Shown: in pieces, positions 1-6,889 of the stretch
Layout of the letters: each line of letters begins with the position of its first letter
Position numbering within the stretch: the first letter of the stretch is position 1
Source of the DNA: an uncultured bacterium
GTDB lineage: Bacteria; Cyanobacteriota; Vampirovibrionia; Gastranaerophilales; Gastranaerophilaceae
DNA length: 15,996 nucleotides
NCBI GenBank assembly: GCA_902765655.1
Contig: CACXAK010000014.1
Location: forward strand, 1 to 15,996
Reading direction: 5' to 3'
Translations under genes and position numbers: made by a program
Notes under the pieces: generated by a model
Database searches by the model: none
The model's input: the letters and a program-made list of their open reading frames with translations, nothing else
Told to the model about the DNA's origin: nothing

Positions 1-585
1 AATAACTGCACAAACAGCTCCACCTATTGAACCTTCGACAGTTTTATTCGGACTTACGGTAGGAGCCAATTTGGTTTTGCCATATCTTGACCCGACATAA
101 TAACATCCGACATCTGTTGCAATAATAGAAATTATCATTAAAACAACAAATCCAAGACCGCTTGAATATTGCGCATTATGCAAATTTCGGAAAAACATCA
201 GATGCAACGGAAACCAACCGCAATAAACCATACCAAACAATGTAGTTGCAACATTAGCAATATATGGCTGCCGTCCGACAAACAGCACCCACATAAACGA
301 ACACATCGCACAAATTGTCAATGTAGCCGCCACTAAATCGAATCTTTCGAAATAAACAATAGCAGCTAAAACAGCTTCTGTAACATATATAACCTTTAAA
401 CTCGGATAAAAACCTTTGTGATTCAAAATTTTGACATACTCGTAAGCGGCAAAAGCAAGAACGACAGCCAACAAAGCAAGTAATGCCAGACCGCCCTTCA
501 TTATGCACAGCATAACGATTGTCCCCATTATTAAACCTGTCAACATTCTTACTGCATTTTTATTAAATCCGAGCTCTATTTTCAT
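1..585 (-). CDS. cdsA: Phosphatidate cytidylyltransferase (CDP-diglyceride synthase), C-terminus outside window
   Basis: This integral membrane enzyme makes CDP-diacylglycerol from phosphatidic acid and CTP, the precursor of the phospholipids. The frame is open for 195 codons from the ATG at 585-583 to the window edge, so the C-terminal part, which holds the family signature, is missing. The visible part has several hydrophobic helices (roughly residues 14-30, 33-50 and 68-110). It is followed by the recognisable segment TDVGCYYVGSRYGKTKLAP and then SPNKTVEGSIGG, which matches the conserved aspartate and SPxKTxEGxxGG region of CdsA. The start overlaps the frr stop by one base (TAATG), implying translational coupling. 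In many bacteria uppS lies between frr and cdsA; here it does not. Identity is firm from the SPNKTVEG block and the position after frr. Confidence 0.93.
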   Translation of the reverse strand, partial: MKIELGFNKNAVRMLTGLIMGTIVMLCIMKGGLALLALLAVVLAFAAYEYVKILNHKGFYPSLKVIYVTEAVLAAIVYFERFDLVAATLTICAMCSFMWVLFVGRQPYIANVATTLFGMVYCGWFPLHLMFFRNLHNAQYSSGLGFVVLMIISIIATDVGCYYVGSRYGKTKLAPTVSPNKTVEGSIGGAVCAVI

Positions 586-1154
586 TATACGGTCATAACC
601 TCTTTTTCTTTTTCTGCAACTGCTTTATCAATGTTATCAGTGTATTTATCGGTAATTTTTTGGATTTTGTCCTGATTATCTTTTACAGCATCCTCAGGTA
701 AATTTTCATCTTTTTCAATTTTCTTTAATTTATCAACCATATCACGGCGAATATTACGAATTGCGACTTTAGCATCTTCACCCATTTTTTTTACATCTTT
801 TGCAATTTCGCGACGTCTGTCTTCTGTTAAAGGCGGAAACGGTAATCTGATGCAAGTACCGTCAGAATTAGGAGTAATCCCGATTTCTGCTTTAATGATA
901 CCTTTTTCGATATCCTTCATTATTGTTTTATCATAAGGTGTAATTACAAGAGTTGTACCATCCTGCACCGTAACCTGCGACATTTGTCTTAAAGGAGTAG
1001 GTGCTCCGTAATATTCGACTATAACTTTATCTAAAATTGCAGGATTCGCACGCCCTGAGCGAACGGATGCAAATTCTTTATGTAATTGAGAAACGGCTTT
1101 TTCCATTTTTTCTTCGCCGAATAAAAACATTTCATCTAAAGCTTCTGACATCAT
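585..1154 (-). CDS. frr: Ribosome recycling factor
   Basis: This cytosolic factor splits post-termination ribosomes together with EF-G. The product is 189 residues, close to the family norm of about 185. It contains SVRSGRANPAILDKV near residues 31-45, the beta-domain segment VEYYGAPTPLRQMSQVTV, and the C-terminal helix region with VAIRNIRRDMVDKLKK. The ending, AEKEKEVMTV, resembles cyanobacterial RRFs. Two consecutive ATG codons stand at the start. The AGAGG Shine-Dalgarno is only 3 nt before the first ATG but 6 nt before the second (1151-1149), so the second may be the real start, giving 188 residues. The gene begins 10 nt after pyrH, with the Shine-Dalgarno lying directly after the pyrH stop. 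It overlaps cdsA by one base, so all three are probably co-transcribed. Confidence 0.97.
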   Translation of the reverse strand: MMSEALDEMFLFGEEKMEKAVSQLHKEFASVRSGRANPAILDKVIVEYYGAPTPLRQMSQVTVQDGTTLVITPYDKTIMKDIEKGIIKAEIGITPNSDGTCIRLPFPPLTEDRRREIAKDVKKMGEDAKVAIRNIRRDMVDKLKKIEKDENLPEDAVKDNQDKIQKITDKYTDNIDKAVAEKEKEVMTV

Positions 1155-1164
1155 TTACCTCTTT

Positions 1165-1875
1165 CTAATTTATATAAGTTCCTAAATCTTTACCGTTTAA
1201 AATATCTTTTATTCCATTTTCTTGCTTGAAATCAAAAACAATAATAGGAATATTATTTTGTTTGCACAAATCACAAGCCGAAGTATCCATAACCTTCAAA
1301 CCATTGAAAATAATATCATCATAATGCATTGAATCAAGTTTTTTAGCATTCGGGTCTTTATTTGGATCTGCGGTATAAACACCATCAACCCCATTTTTAG
1401 CCATAAGCATCGCCTGAGCATTGATTTCAGAAGCTCTTAATGCCGCCGCAGTATCTGTCGTAAAGAACGGATTTCCTGTGCCTGCGGCAAAAATTACTAC
1501 TCTCCCCTTTTCTAAATGGCGGATTGCCCTGTGACGAATATACGGTTCAGCGATTTGCTTCATACTTATTGCACTTTGGACTCTGCAATCGACACCAACC
1601 TGAATTAATGCACTTTGCAAAGTTATAGCATTCATTACTGTAGCAAGCATTCCGACATAATCACCGGTCGCACGGTCTAAACCGATTTTTGCACTGTTTT
1701 TCATCCCACGGAATATATTGCCGCCACCTACTACAACTGCGACCTGTGCGCCCATTTCAACGGCTTTTTTAATTTCATCAGCCATCATAGTAACCGGTTC
1801 GGGAGCAATACCAAATTGCTGATCCCCCAAAAGCGCTTCCCCGCTAATCTTTAATAAAATTCTTTTATATTTCAA
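1165..1875 (-). CDS. pyrH: UMP kinase
   Basis: This enzyme phosphorylates UMP to UDP with ATP in pyrimidine nucleotide synthesis. It belongs to the amino-acid kinase fold and is usually a hexamer. The 236-residue length is normal. Visible motifs are KISGEAL (residues 9-15), the glycine-rich VVVGGGNIFRG (47-57), GDYVGMLATVMNA (71-83) for UMP binding, AGTGNPFFTTDTAA (131-144) and the nucleotide-binding VDGVYTADP. The start codon is TTG (1875-1873), supported by a GGGAG Shine-Dalgarno about 7-9 nt upstream, and the KYKRILLKISGEAL N-terminus is canonical. It heads the pyrH-frr-cdsA cluster. The usual upstream neighbours rpsB and tsf are absent, and an MgtC-family gene lies there instead. Confidence 0.97.
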   Translation of the reverse strand: MKYKRILLKISGEALLGDQQFGIAPEPVTMMADEIKKAVEMGAQVAVVVGGGNIFRGMKNSAKIGLDRATGDYVGMLATVMNAITLQSALIQVGVDCRVQSAISMKQIAEPYIRHRAIRHLEKGRVVIFAAGTGNPFFTTDTAAALRASEINAQAMLMAKNGVDGVYTADPNKDPNAKKLDSMHYDDIIFNGLKVMDTSACDLCKQNNIPIIVFDFKQENGIKDILNGKDLGTYIN

Positions 1876-1968
1876 AATAAGCTCTCCCTGTGTAGCTACT
1901 TAATATCAACCATCCTAAAGATAAAGTTCAGAAAATCTCTGATGCGCTATCCTGAATGACCTACCTTC

Positions 1969-1997
1969 CTTATACTCCAAAATAAATACTGTGTAAA
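1969..1997 (-). promoter_or_regulatory. Sigma-70-type promoter for pyrH-frr-cdsA
   Basis: On the minus strand a -35 element TTTACA (1997-1992) is followed by a 17-base spacer and a -10 element TATAAG (1974-1969). Transcription would begin near 1962, giving a leader of about 85 nt before the pyrH TTG. The leader holds a short hairpin, TCAGA paired with TCTGA, near 1930-1943. No strong terminator separates this promoter from the MgtC-family gene upstream, so some readthrough is possible. Confidence 0.6.
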
Positions 1998-2026
1998 GAA
2001 AATTTTACGGTATTTTAAGTTTTTAT

Positions 2027-2755
2027 TTAATTTTCAGCGAATTCCTGAATAGAAATTGAATCAATTCCACTCAGCGATTGGAAAGATTTATATAAATCCT
2101 TTATTGGCTTTTTATCCATAACAGTAATTACGCAAGTTAATTTTGTAGAGTTTTCATCGGCATTAAGTTGACGGCGTTTAATTTCAGAAATATCCTGATA
2201 TTTTTCAATAATAAAATCCTGAACAGTCTGAACATAATCATTTGCACAAACAATTCCGACTTTAACCATTCTAGTTCTTTTTGTACTTGACGGAAGAACA
2301 TTCTTTTCAAAAATTCTGACCATAACAAGTGTTAATATAGCCATAGTAGTACCGGCAAAAGCTATATCAAACATGCCTGCCCCGCAAGCCATACCAATAC
2401 TTGCCGCAATCCACAGAGTTGATGCCGTAGTAAGTCCTAAAACAATCGGACCGTTTCTTAATACTGTACCGGCACCGATAAAACCAATACCTGTTACAAC
2501 CTGAGCGGCAACCCTTGCAGTATCCCTTACACCTGTTGCCTGAGCAATAACAACATTATCACCCTGTGCAAAAGTCGGGAAACCGTATATTGAAATCAAA
2601 GTAAAGATGCACGCACCCAAAGCAACCATTATATGTGTTCTCAATCCGGCGTATTTGTTTGTCAATTCTCTTTCAAGACCGATACAAAACCCAAAAGCCG
2701 CAGCTGCAACTATACTCAAACCGCAATTTAAATTTAATATATGTTCAAAACTCAT
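2027..2755 (-). CDS. MgtC/SapB family membrane protein with C-terminal ACT-like domain
   Basis: This is a 242-residue inner-membrane protein. The N-terminal two thirds is hydrophobic, with about four to five helices, and carries the family hallmarks GLERE (26-30), GLRTH (37-41), RVAAQVVTGIGFIGAG (81-96) and GLTTASTLW (107-115). The soluble tail (about 163-242) resembles the ACT-like domain of longer MgtC homologues. In pathogens MgtC supports growth in low magnesium and inside macrophages and modulates the F-type ATP synthase; the role in other bacteria is poorly defined. The ATG is preceded by AAGGAG at good spacing. The gene starts 16 nt after the dppC-like stop, so it looks like the last gene of the peptide-transporter operon. 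That linkage is inferred from spacing. A link between peptide uptake and MgtC function is not established. Confidence 0.9.
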   Translation of the reverse strand: MSFEHILNLNCGLSIVAAAAFGFCIGLERELTNKYAGLRTHIMVALGACIFTLISIYGFPTFAQGDNVVIAQATGVRDTARVAAQVVTGIGFIGAGTVLRNGPIVLGLTTASTLWIAASIGMACGAGMFDIAFAGTTMAILTLVMVRIFEKNVLPSSTKRTRMVKVGIVCANDYVQTVQDFIIEKYQDISEIKRRQLNADENSTKLTCVITVMDKKPIKDLYKSFQSLSGIDSISIQEFAEN

Positions 2756-2771
2756 TCGGTACTCCTTAAAA

Positions 2772-3839
2772 TTATCTTACTTTACTTTTAGGATCCAATA
2801 CATCCCTTATGGTATCACCTATCAAATTAAATGCCAAAACTGATACAAAAATTAAAAAACCGGGAGTCAAAAGCCATGGGCGATACAATATATTCGTAAA
2901 CTCCTGTGCCTCTTTTAGCATATTACCCCAACTTGCATCAGGCTGTTGAATACCCAAACCTAAGAAGCTTAACCCTGACTCAGACAAAATATATGAAGGA
3001 ACGGATAATGTCATCGCGACAATAACAAAGCTTGTCGTCTGAGGCAAAATATGTTTTAAAATAATTCTGAACTTTGATGCCCCGATTGCCTGAGCAGCCA
3101 TAACATAATCTTCATTTTTTATAGATAAAACCATTCCTCTTACGACTCTTGCAAAACCCGCCCACCCAATCAGAGCAAGGATAATTACAATTAACATAAA
3201 ACGCTGCGAACTTGTCATTCCTGATGGCAAAATTGAAGCAAGAATAATTAATAAATAAAAACTCGGAATTGACATTACTGCTTCTGCAAAACGCATCATT
3301 ATCATATCAACCTTACCGCCCAAATAACCCGAAATTCCGCCATACAAAAGTCCGATAGGAAATAATACAAATAATGCCAAGAATCCGATAGTCATTGATA
3401 TTCGACCGCCAAATAACAACCTTGAAAATACATCTCTGCCATTAATATCAGTTCCCAGTAAAAATATTCTTCCCTCAGAATCAGTCGTAAACAAGTGCAA
3501 TCTCATTGGAATTAACCCGAGAAATTTATACTGCTGTCCTGATGAAAAGAATTTTATATAATGCTTTTTACTTCTGTCAAAAGAATAATTTATTTGCAAA
3601 GTTTCAGGATTAAACTCTCTTATATAATTATATGTATACGGTTTTGAGAATTTTCCGTTTTCATCAATTGTAAACACCTTTGAAGGCGGGACATAAGCCA
3701 TTGATCGATCAGAAAAATCTTTTGTATAAGGAGACATAAAATCAGCAAAAAATAACGCTAAATAAATCACCCCAAGTACGATTAAGGCAATTCTTGCAAA
3801 TTTATCATTCCACAGTCTTTTTAATATATCCTTAATCAT
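2772..3839 (-). CDS. Peptide/nickel-type ABC transporter permease, DppC/OppC family
   Basis: This is one of two transmembrane subunits of a peptide-type importer. The product is 355 residues, longer than the roughly 300 usual for DppC. One N-terminal helix (about 16-33) is followed by a polar stretch of about 95 residues before the conserved LGTDINGRDVFSRLLFGGR block (128-146). Five further helices follow. The cytoplasmic EAA loop, which docks on the ATPase, is at 243-266 (EDYVMAAQAIGASKF...). The motif SFLGLGIQQPDASWGNM and the C-terminus IGDTIRDVLDP are typical. The start overlaps the stop of the upstream permease by four bases (ATGA), a sign of coupled translation. The long periplasmic insertion recalls YejE-type permeases, so a YejABE-like importer is a possible alternative. 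The substrate cannot be read from the sequence. Confidence 0.93.
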   Translation of the reverse strand: MIKDILKRLWNDKFARIALIVLGVIYLALFFADFMSPYTKDFSDRSMAYVPPSKVFTIDENGKFSKPYTYNYIREFNPETLQINYSFDRSKKHYIKFFSSGQQYKFLGLIPMRLHLFTTDSEGRIFLLGTDINGRDVFSRLLFGGRISMTIGFLALFVLFPIGLLYGGISGYLGGKVDMIMMRFAEAVMSIPSFYLLIILASILPSGMTSSQRFMLIVIILALIGWAGFARVVRGMVLSIKNEDYVMAAQAIGASKFRIILKHILPQTTSFVIVAMTLSVPSYILSESGLSFLGLGIQQPDASWGNMLKEAQEFTNILYRPWLLTPGFLIFVSVLAFNLIGDTIRDVLDPKSKVR

Positions 3840-4807
3840 GCCTTACTCCTTATCCTCGGATCAGTAATGATTAACAATATATCCGCAATTAAATTCCCCA
3901 GAATTAACATAACCGCACCCATCATCAAAGATGCCATAACAAGATTTATGTCGGACTTCATAACCGCTTCAAGAATCAAACGACCCAACCCCGTGTACTG
4001 AAAAACATATTCTGTCAGTGCAGCACCTGATAAAAGTCCTGCAAATTCAAACCCCAAAAGCGTAATCATAGGATTAACAGCATTGCGCAGGGCATGTTTG
4101 TATATAACAACCCATTCACTTAACCCCTTCGCCCTTGCAAATTTAACATAATCACTATCCAAAACATCGAGCATATTCGCTCTCATTTGTCTTTGCAGAC
4201 CTGCCAGTGAAATGGTAAATAAAACAATTACAGGCAAAATCAAATGGTGAGTAATATCCCAAAATTTCTCTCCAAAACTCATATCCACAAAATTCGGACT
4301 TGTCAAACCACCGATTGGGAACCAACCCGTTTTCACAGCAAACATTAATAATAATACGGCAAAGAAAAACGACGGTATTGCCATTCCTATACTCGTCAGA
4401 ACAGTTAATAATCTGTCAAAATTCGACCGCCAGTGAACTGCTGCAATAATTCCCAACGGAACACCGACAAGCCAGGTCAAAAGAATAACAATAGCAGTCA
4501 GAAGCAACGTGTTAGGGATTCTTTCTGCTAGTTTTTGACTTACTTTTTCGCCGGTTGAAGTAACACCTAAATCACCTTTTACAAAAGATATTGCCCACTT
4601 GCCGTATTGTACTATTACCGGTTTATCTAAACCTAACCTTGCCCTTTCTTTTTCAACAGTTTCAGGAGACACTGACGGATTTAGCTTTAACTCTGCCAAT
4701 GGGTCAACCGGAGATAATCTTATAATGAAAAAACTTATCATTGATACGATTATCAACAACGGGATTGTCTGAAGTATTCTTTTAAATATGTATTTTATTG
4801 TATCCAT
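3836..4807 (-). CDS. Peptide/nickel-type ABC transporter permease, DppB/OppB family
   Basis: This 323-residue transmembrane subunit partners the DppC-like permease. The N-terminus MDTIKYIFKRILQTIP followed by a hydrophobic helix and FFIIRLSPVDPL is standard for DppB. The GDLGVT segment (78-83), about six membrane helices, and the EAA loop at about 218-246 (SDYVKFARAKGLSEWVV...) are all present. The C-terminus IADILLIITDPRIR is also typical. The ATG has no good Shine-Dalgarno, and the gene begins 14 nt after the binding-protein stop, so translation may rely on coupling. Gene order binding protein, DppB, DppC matches the usual operon, but no DppD or DppF ATPase gene follows. Confidence 0.95.
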   Translation of the reverse strand: MDTIKYIFKRILQTIPLLIIVSMISFFIIRLSPVDPLAELKLNPSVSPETVEKERARLGLDKPVIVQYGKWAISFVKGDLGVTSTGEKVSQKLAERIPNTLLLTAIVILLTWLVGVPLGIIAAVHWRSNFDRLLTVLTSIGMAIPSFFFAVLLLMFAVKTGWFPIGGLTSPNFVDMSFGEKFWDITHHLILPVIVLFTISLAGLQRQMRANMLDVLDSDYVKFARAKGLSEWVVIYKHALRNAVNPMITLLGFEFAGLLSGAALTEYVFQYTGLGRLILEAVMKSDINLVMASLMMGAVMLILGNLIADILLIITDPRIRSKA

Positions 4808-4811
4808 TATT

Positions 4812-4847
4812 TCTTACTGCCTTAGTGCCCTTGTATCTTACTGCCTT
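4812..4847. repeat. 12-bp direct repeat with 24-bp period at binding-protein/dppB-like junction
   Basis: TCTTACTGCCTT occurs at 4812-4823 and again at 4836-4847. The second copy encodes part of the C-terminal KGSKI of the binding protein. The first copy spans its stop codon and the leader of the next gene. The arrangement looks like one and a half copies of a 24-bp unit, as expected from slippage. Confidence 0.85.
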
Positions 4848-6684
4848 TATTAATATAAATTTCTTCTATATTATGTGTTAATCCGCCCAAACTTGTCGGA
4901 TATATATTTTTAAATTTATTTCTGATTGCAACAATACGAATCGGAGAATAAATATAAATCATCGGTTTTTGTGTATAAACAATTTCCTGATATTTATCAT
5001 AATATACTTTTCTATCTTCAAATTTGGTGGCTAATGCGCCTTTATCAAACATTTCATCAAGTTCTCTTTCCCAGGGCAAAATTCCAATCTTACCCTCCTG
5101 CGGAGTCCGCATATTGAACATGTGAAGCCGCCCGTCAGACAACCAAACATTTTTCCCACCGTTAGGTTCAAGAGGTGAACCGGTCAAACCCATTATAACC
5201 ATGTCCCAATCAAATGTTGAAACAAGTTTGTTTACAAGAGAATTAAACTCTATGGGCTTGAAATTAACTTTCATTCCAAGATCTTCCAAATCCTGCTTGA
5301 CCATAACTCCTATTGCTTCTCGCTCAGTATTTCCTGCGTTTGTATATAAATCAAACTCAACACGATGACCGTCTTTGTCAAATAACCGCCCCTTTTTATC
5401 AGTTCTGAAACCTGATTTTTTTAATAACGCTTTGGCTTTATCTAAATTTTTATCATACGGTTTTAGTTTTTTATTTAAATAAATAGAATTCAGACTTTCG
5501 GGGGTAAATAATGGTTCCCCAATACCGTTTGCTATGTTTAATACCATACTTTTGCGATCAACCGCATAATCAACGGCAGTACGGAAATTTAAATCACTAA
5601 ACCACTTTTGTTTAATTGGGTTGACATAATATTTGCCCTTGTCATTTTTACGATTGTTAAGGTTCATTGAAATATACATTGTTCCTGTATCCGGGCCCAA
5701 ATTGTATAACTTAAAGTCCGAATGAGATTCTAATGATTTGTATCTGGCAACTTTCGACCCTTGCAAAGATATAACGTCAAGTTCTTTGGCTTCAAATTTT
5801 AAAACTTCATTATTCAAATCGCCCACAATCAAATATACAAGTTTATCCAAGTATGGCAATTTTTGATTTTTTGCATTTATCTCATAATAATTTGGATTAC
5901 GTTCAAACACTACACGCTGCGCCGGAACATATTCTTTGAGTTTAAAAGCACCTGATACAACAAAATCTTTTGGTTTCGCATTTGTCGAAAGGAATGAATC
6001 AAAATATGCATTTCCTTTTTGAACGGCATCATAAAATACATGTTTAGGCGCAATAGGCGCAGATAACATTCTCAAAAACGGAGCGTATGGTTCAGGAGTA
6101 GAAAAAACTACAACATTATCACCATATTTGCGCACTGTCGGCAATTTACCATTAATTACAAGAGAATCCCTTGTTGAAGTATCTCCCATTCCGCCAAAAA
6201 TTATATTCTGCCAGGTGAAAACAACATCATCCGCAGTAATCGGCTTACCATCAGACCATCTTATACCCTGCCTTAAATATATAGTATAAACTTTACCGTC
6301 AGGAGAAATTGTATACCCTTTGGCGAGTTTTGGGGCAACTTCTCCGGTAACCGGATTTGTTGTAAACAATCCGTCATACATCACTCCTGACATTATTGCA
6401 GAAGTATTATCTTTACAATTGAACGGATTAAATGTTTTTGGTCCTTCCCCTATGGTTGAAGAAACAAGTGTCCCGCCAAAAATACCGACAGGCGCCTGCG
6501 ATTGCAAATAGTCAATCCCGTTTATTGTAACATTTTTCGGCATTGAATAAGATAAAGCCAAATCTGAAGCGGATGTTTTAACTTCTGAAGTAATTTTTGG
6601 CTGCACATCACGCACAATACACGCTTTACAAAAAAGCGCAATTACGCATAACAGCAATAATATCCTAAACACTCTCCCTGTCAT
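4822..6684 (-). CDS. ABC transporter substrate-binding protein, family 5 (oligopeptide-binding type)
   Basis: This extracytoplasmic receptor delivers ligand to the two permeases encoded immediately downstream. It is 620 residues, at the long end of the family. The N-terminus has a basic start and a hydrophobic stretch (8-18), ending in FCKAC. Cys22 could be a lipid-attachment site, but lysine at -2 makes the lipobox atypical, so an uncleaved anchor is also possible. The family-5 core is clear: FNPF (86-89), MYDGLFTTNPVTGEVAPKLA (102-121), and then the stretch with RQGIRWSDGKPITADDVVFTW. The ATG at 6684 has no good Shine-Dalgarno. It is the first gene of the importer operon and lies divergent from nrdJ. 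Peptides are the likeliest substrate by family, but nickel or other ligands cannot be excluded. Confidence 0.93.
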   Translation of the reverse strand: MTGRVFRILLLLCVIALFCKACIVRDVQPKITSEVKTSASDLALSYSMPKNVTINGIDYLQSQAPVGIFGGTLVSSTIGEGPKTFNPFNCKDNTSAIMSGVMYDGLFTTNPVTGEVAPKLAKGYTISPDGKVYTIYLRQGIRWSDGKPITADDVVFTWQNIIFGGMGDTSTRDSLVINGKLPTVRKYGDNVVVFSTPEPYAPFLRMLSAPIAPKHVFYDAVQKGNAYFDSFLSTNAKPKDFVVSGAFKLKEYVPAQRVVFERNPNYYEINAKNQKLPYLDKLVYLIVGDLNNEVLKFEAKELDVISLQGSKVARYKSLESHSDFKLYNLGPDTGTMYISMNLNNRKNDKGKYYVNPIKQKWFSDLNFRTAVDYAVDRKSMVLNIANGIGEPLFTPESLNSIYLNKKLKPYDKNLDKAKALLKKSGFRTDKKGRLFDKDGHRVEFDLYTNAGNTEREAIGVMVKQDLEDLGMKVNFKPIEFNSLVNKLVSTFDWDMVIMGLTGSPLEPNGGKNVWLSDGRLHMFNMRTPQEGKIGILPWERELDEMFDKGALATKFEDRKVYYDKYQEIVYTQKPMIYIYSPIRIVAIRNKFKNIYPTSLGGLTHNIEEIYINKGSKIQGH

Positions 6685-6695
6685 GCTTTTATCTT

Positions 6696-6724
6696 ATCAT
6701 AAATTTTAAATTTTGCATCAGTTA
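6696..6724 (-). promoter_or_regulatory. Possible promoter for the peptide-importer operon
   Basis: On the minus strand TATGAT (6701-6696) could serve as a -10 element, with a weak -35 TTAACT about 18 bases upstream. The predicted start would be only a few bases before the ATG at 6684, giving an almost leaderless message, which fits the lack of a Shine-Dalgarno there. The elements are imperfect and other AT-rich alternatives exist, so this is tentative. Confidence 0.3.
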
Positions 6725-6729
6725 AGTGT

Positions 6730-6747
6730 ACATTGTCACATTGTTAC
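6730..6747. repeat. Short 8-bp tandem repeat in the divergent regulatory region
   Basis: ACATTGT is repeated at 6730-6736 and 6738-6744 with a period of 8, and TGTCACA lies at its centre. It sits between the importer and nrdJ promoters and could be a regulator-binding site. No match to a known operator is recognised. Confidence 0.4.
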
Positions 6748-6815
6748 GAAATATAATAAAAAGATTATTGATATTTGCATATCTTCCTTGAAATGTAGTA
6801 CAATTTTTATAAGCA

Positions 6816-6835
6816 CTCTATTTTAGAGCATGCTC
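6816..6835. promoter_or_regulatory. Palindromic elements upstream of nrdJ
   Basis: Two overlapping inverted repeats lie here: CTCTA-TTT-TAGAG (6816-6828) and the perfect 10-bp palindrome GAGCATGCTC (6826-6835). The second ends just upstream of the proposed nrdJ -35 element. Their position suits a transcription-factor site. They do not resemble the NrdR box I know (ACACnATATnnTGTGT-like), and no cobalamin riboswitch is visible. Confidence 0.4.
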
Positions 6836-6840
6836 ATATT

Positions 6841-6868
6841 TTGGGAAATGTGTTAATAATATTATAAT
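6841..6868 (+). promoter_or_regulatory. Probable nrdJ promoter
   Basis: TTGGGA (6841-6846) and a perfect TATAAT (6863-6868) are separated by 16 bases. Transcription would begin near 6875, leaving a leader of about 15 nt that consists largely of the GGAGG Shine-Dalgarno. This places the upstream ATG at 6878 almost at the transcript end, which supports the GTG start at 6890. Confidence 0.5.
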
Positions 6869-6879
6869 TTACAGACTAT

Positions 6880-6884
6880 GGAGG
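6880..6884 (+). promoter_or_regulatory. nrdJ: Shine-Dalgarno GGAGG that decides the nrdJ start
   Basis: GGAGG is followed by five bases (TTAAT) and then GTG at 6890. The in-frame ATG at 6878 overlaps this element and has no purine-rich site before it, so initiation at the GTG is more credible. Confidence 0.75.
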
Positions 6885-6889
6885 TTAAT

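Noticed and set aside
254..508. 84-residue minus-strand open frame near the left edge
   Set aside because: It is an out-of-frame shadow of cdsA. The other frame gives a continuous CdsA-like protein with SPNKTVEG, while this one is a cysteine-rich unlikely protein.
6685..6889. Cobalamin riboswitch upstream of nrdJ
   Set aside because: No B12-box-like element is seen, and the probable leader is only about 15 nt.
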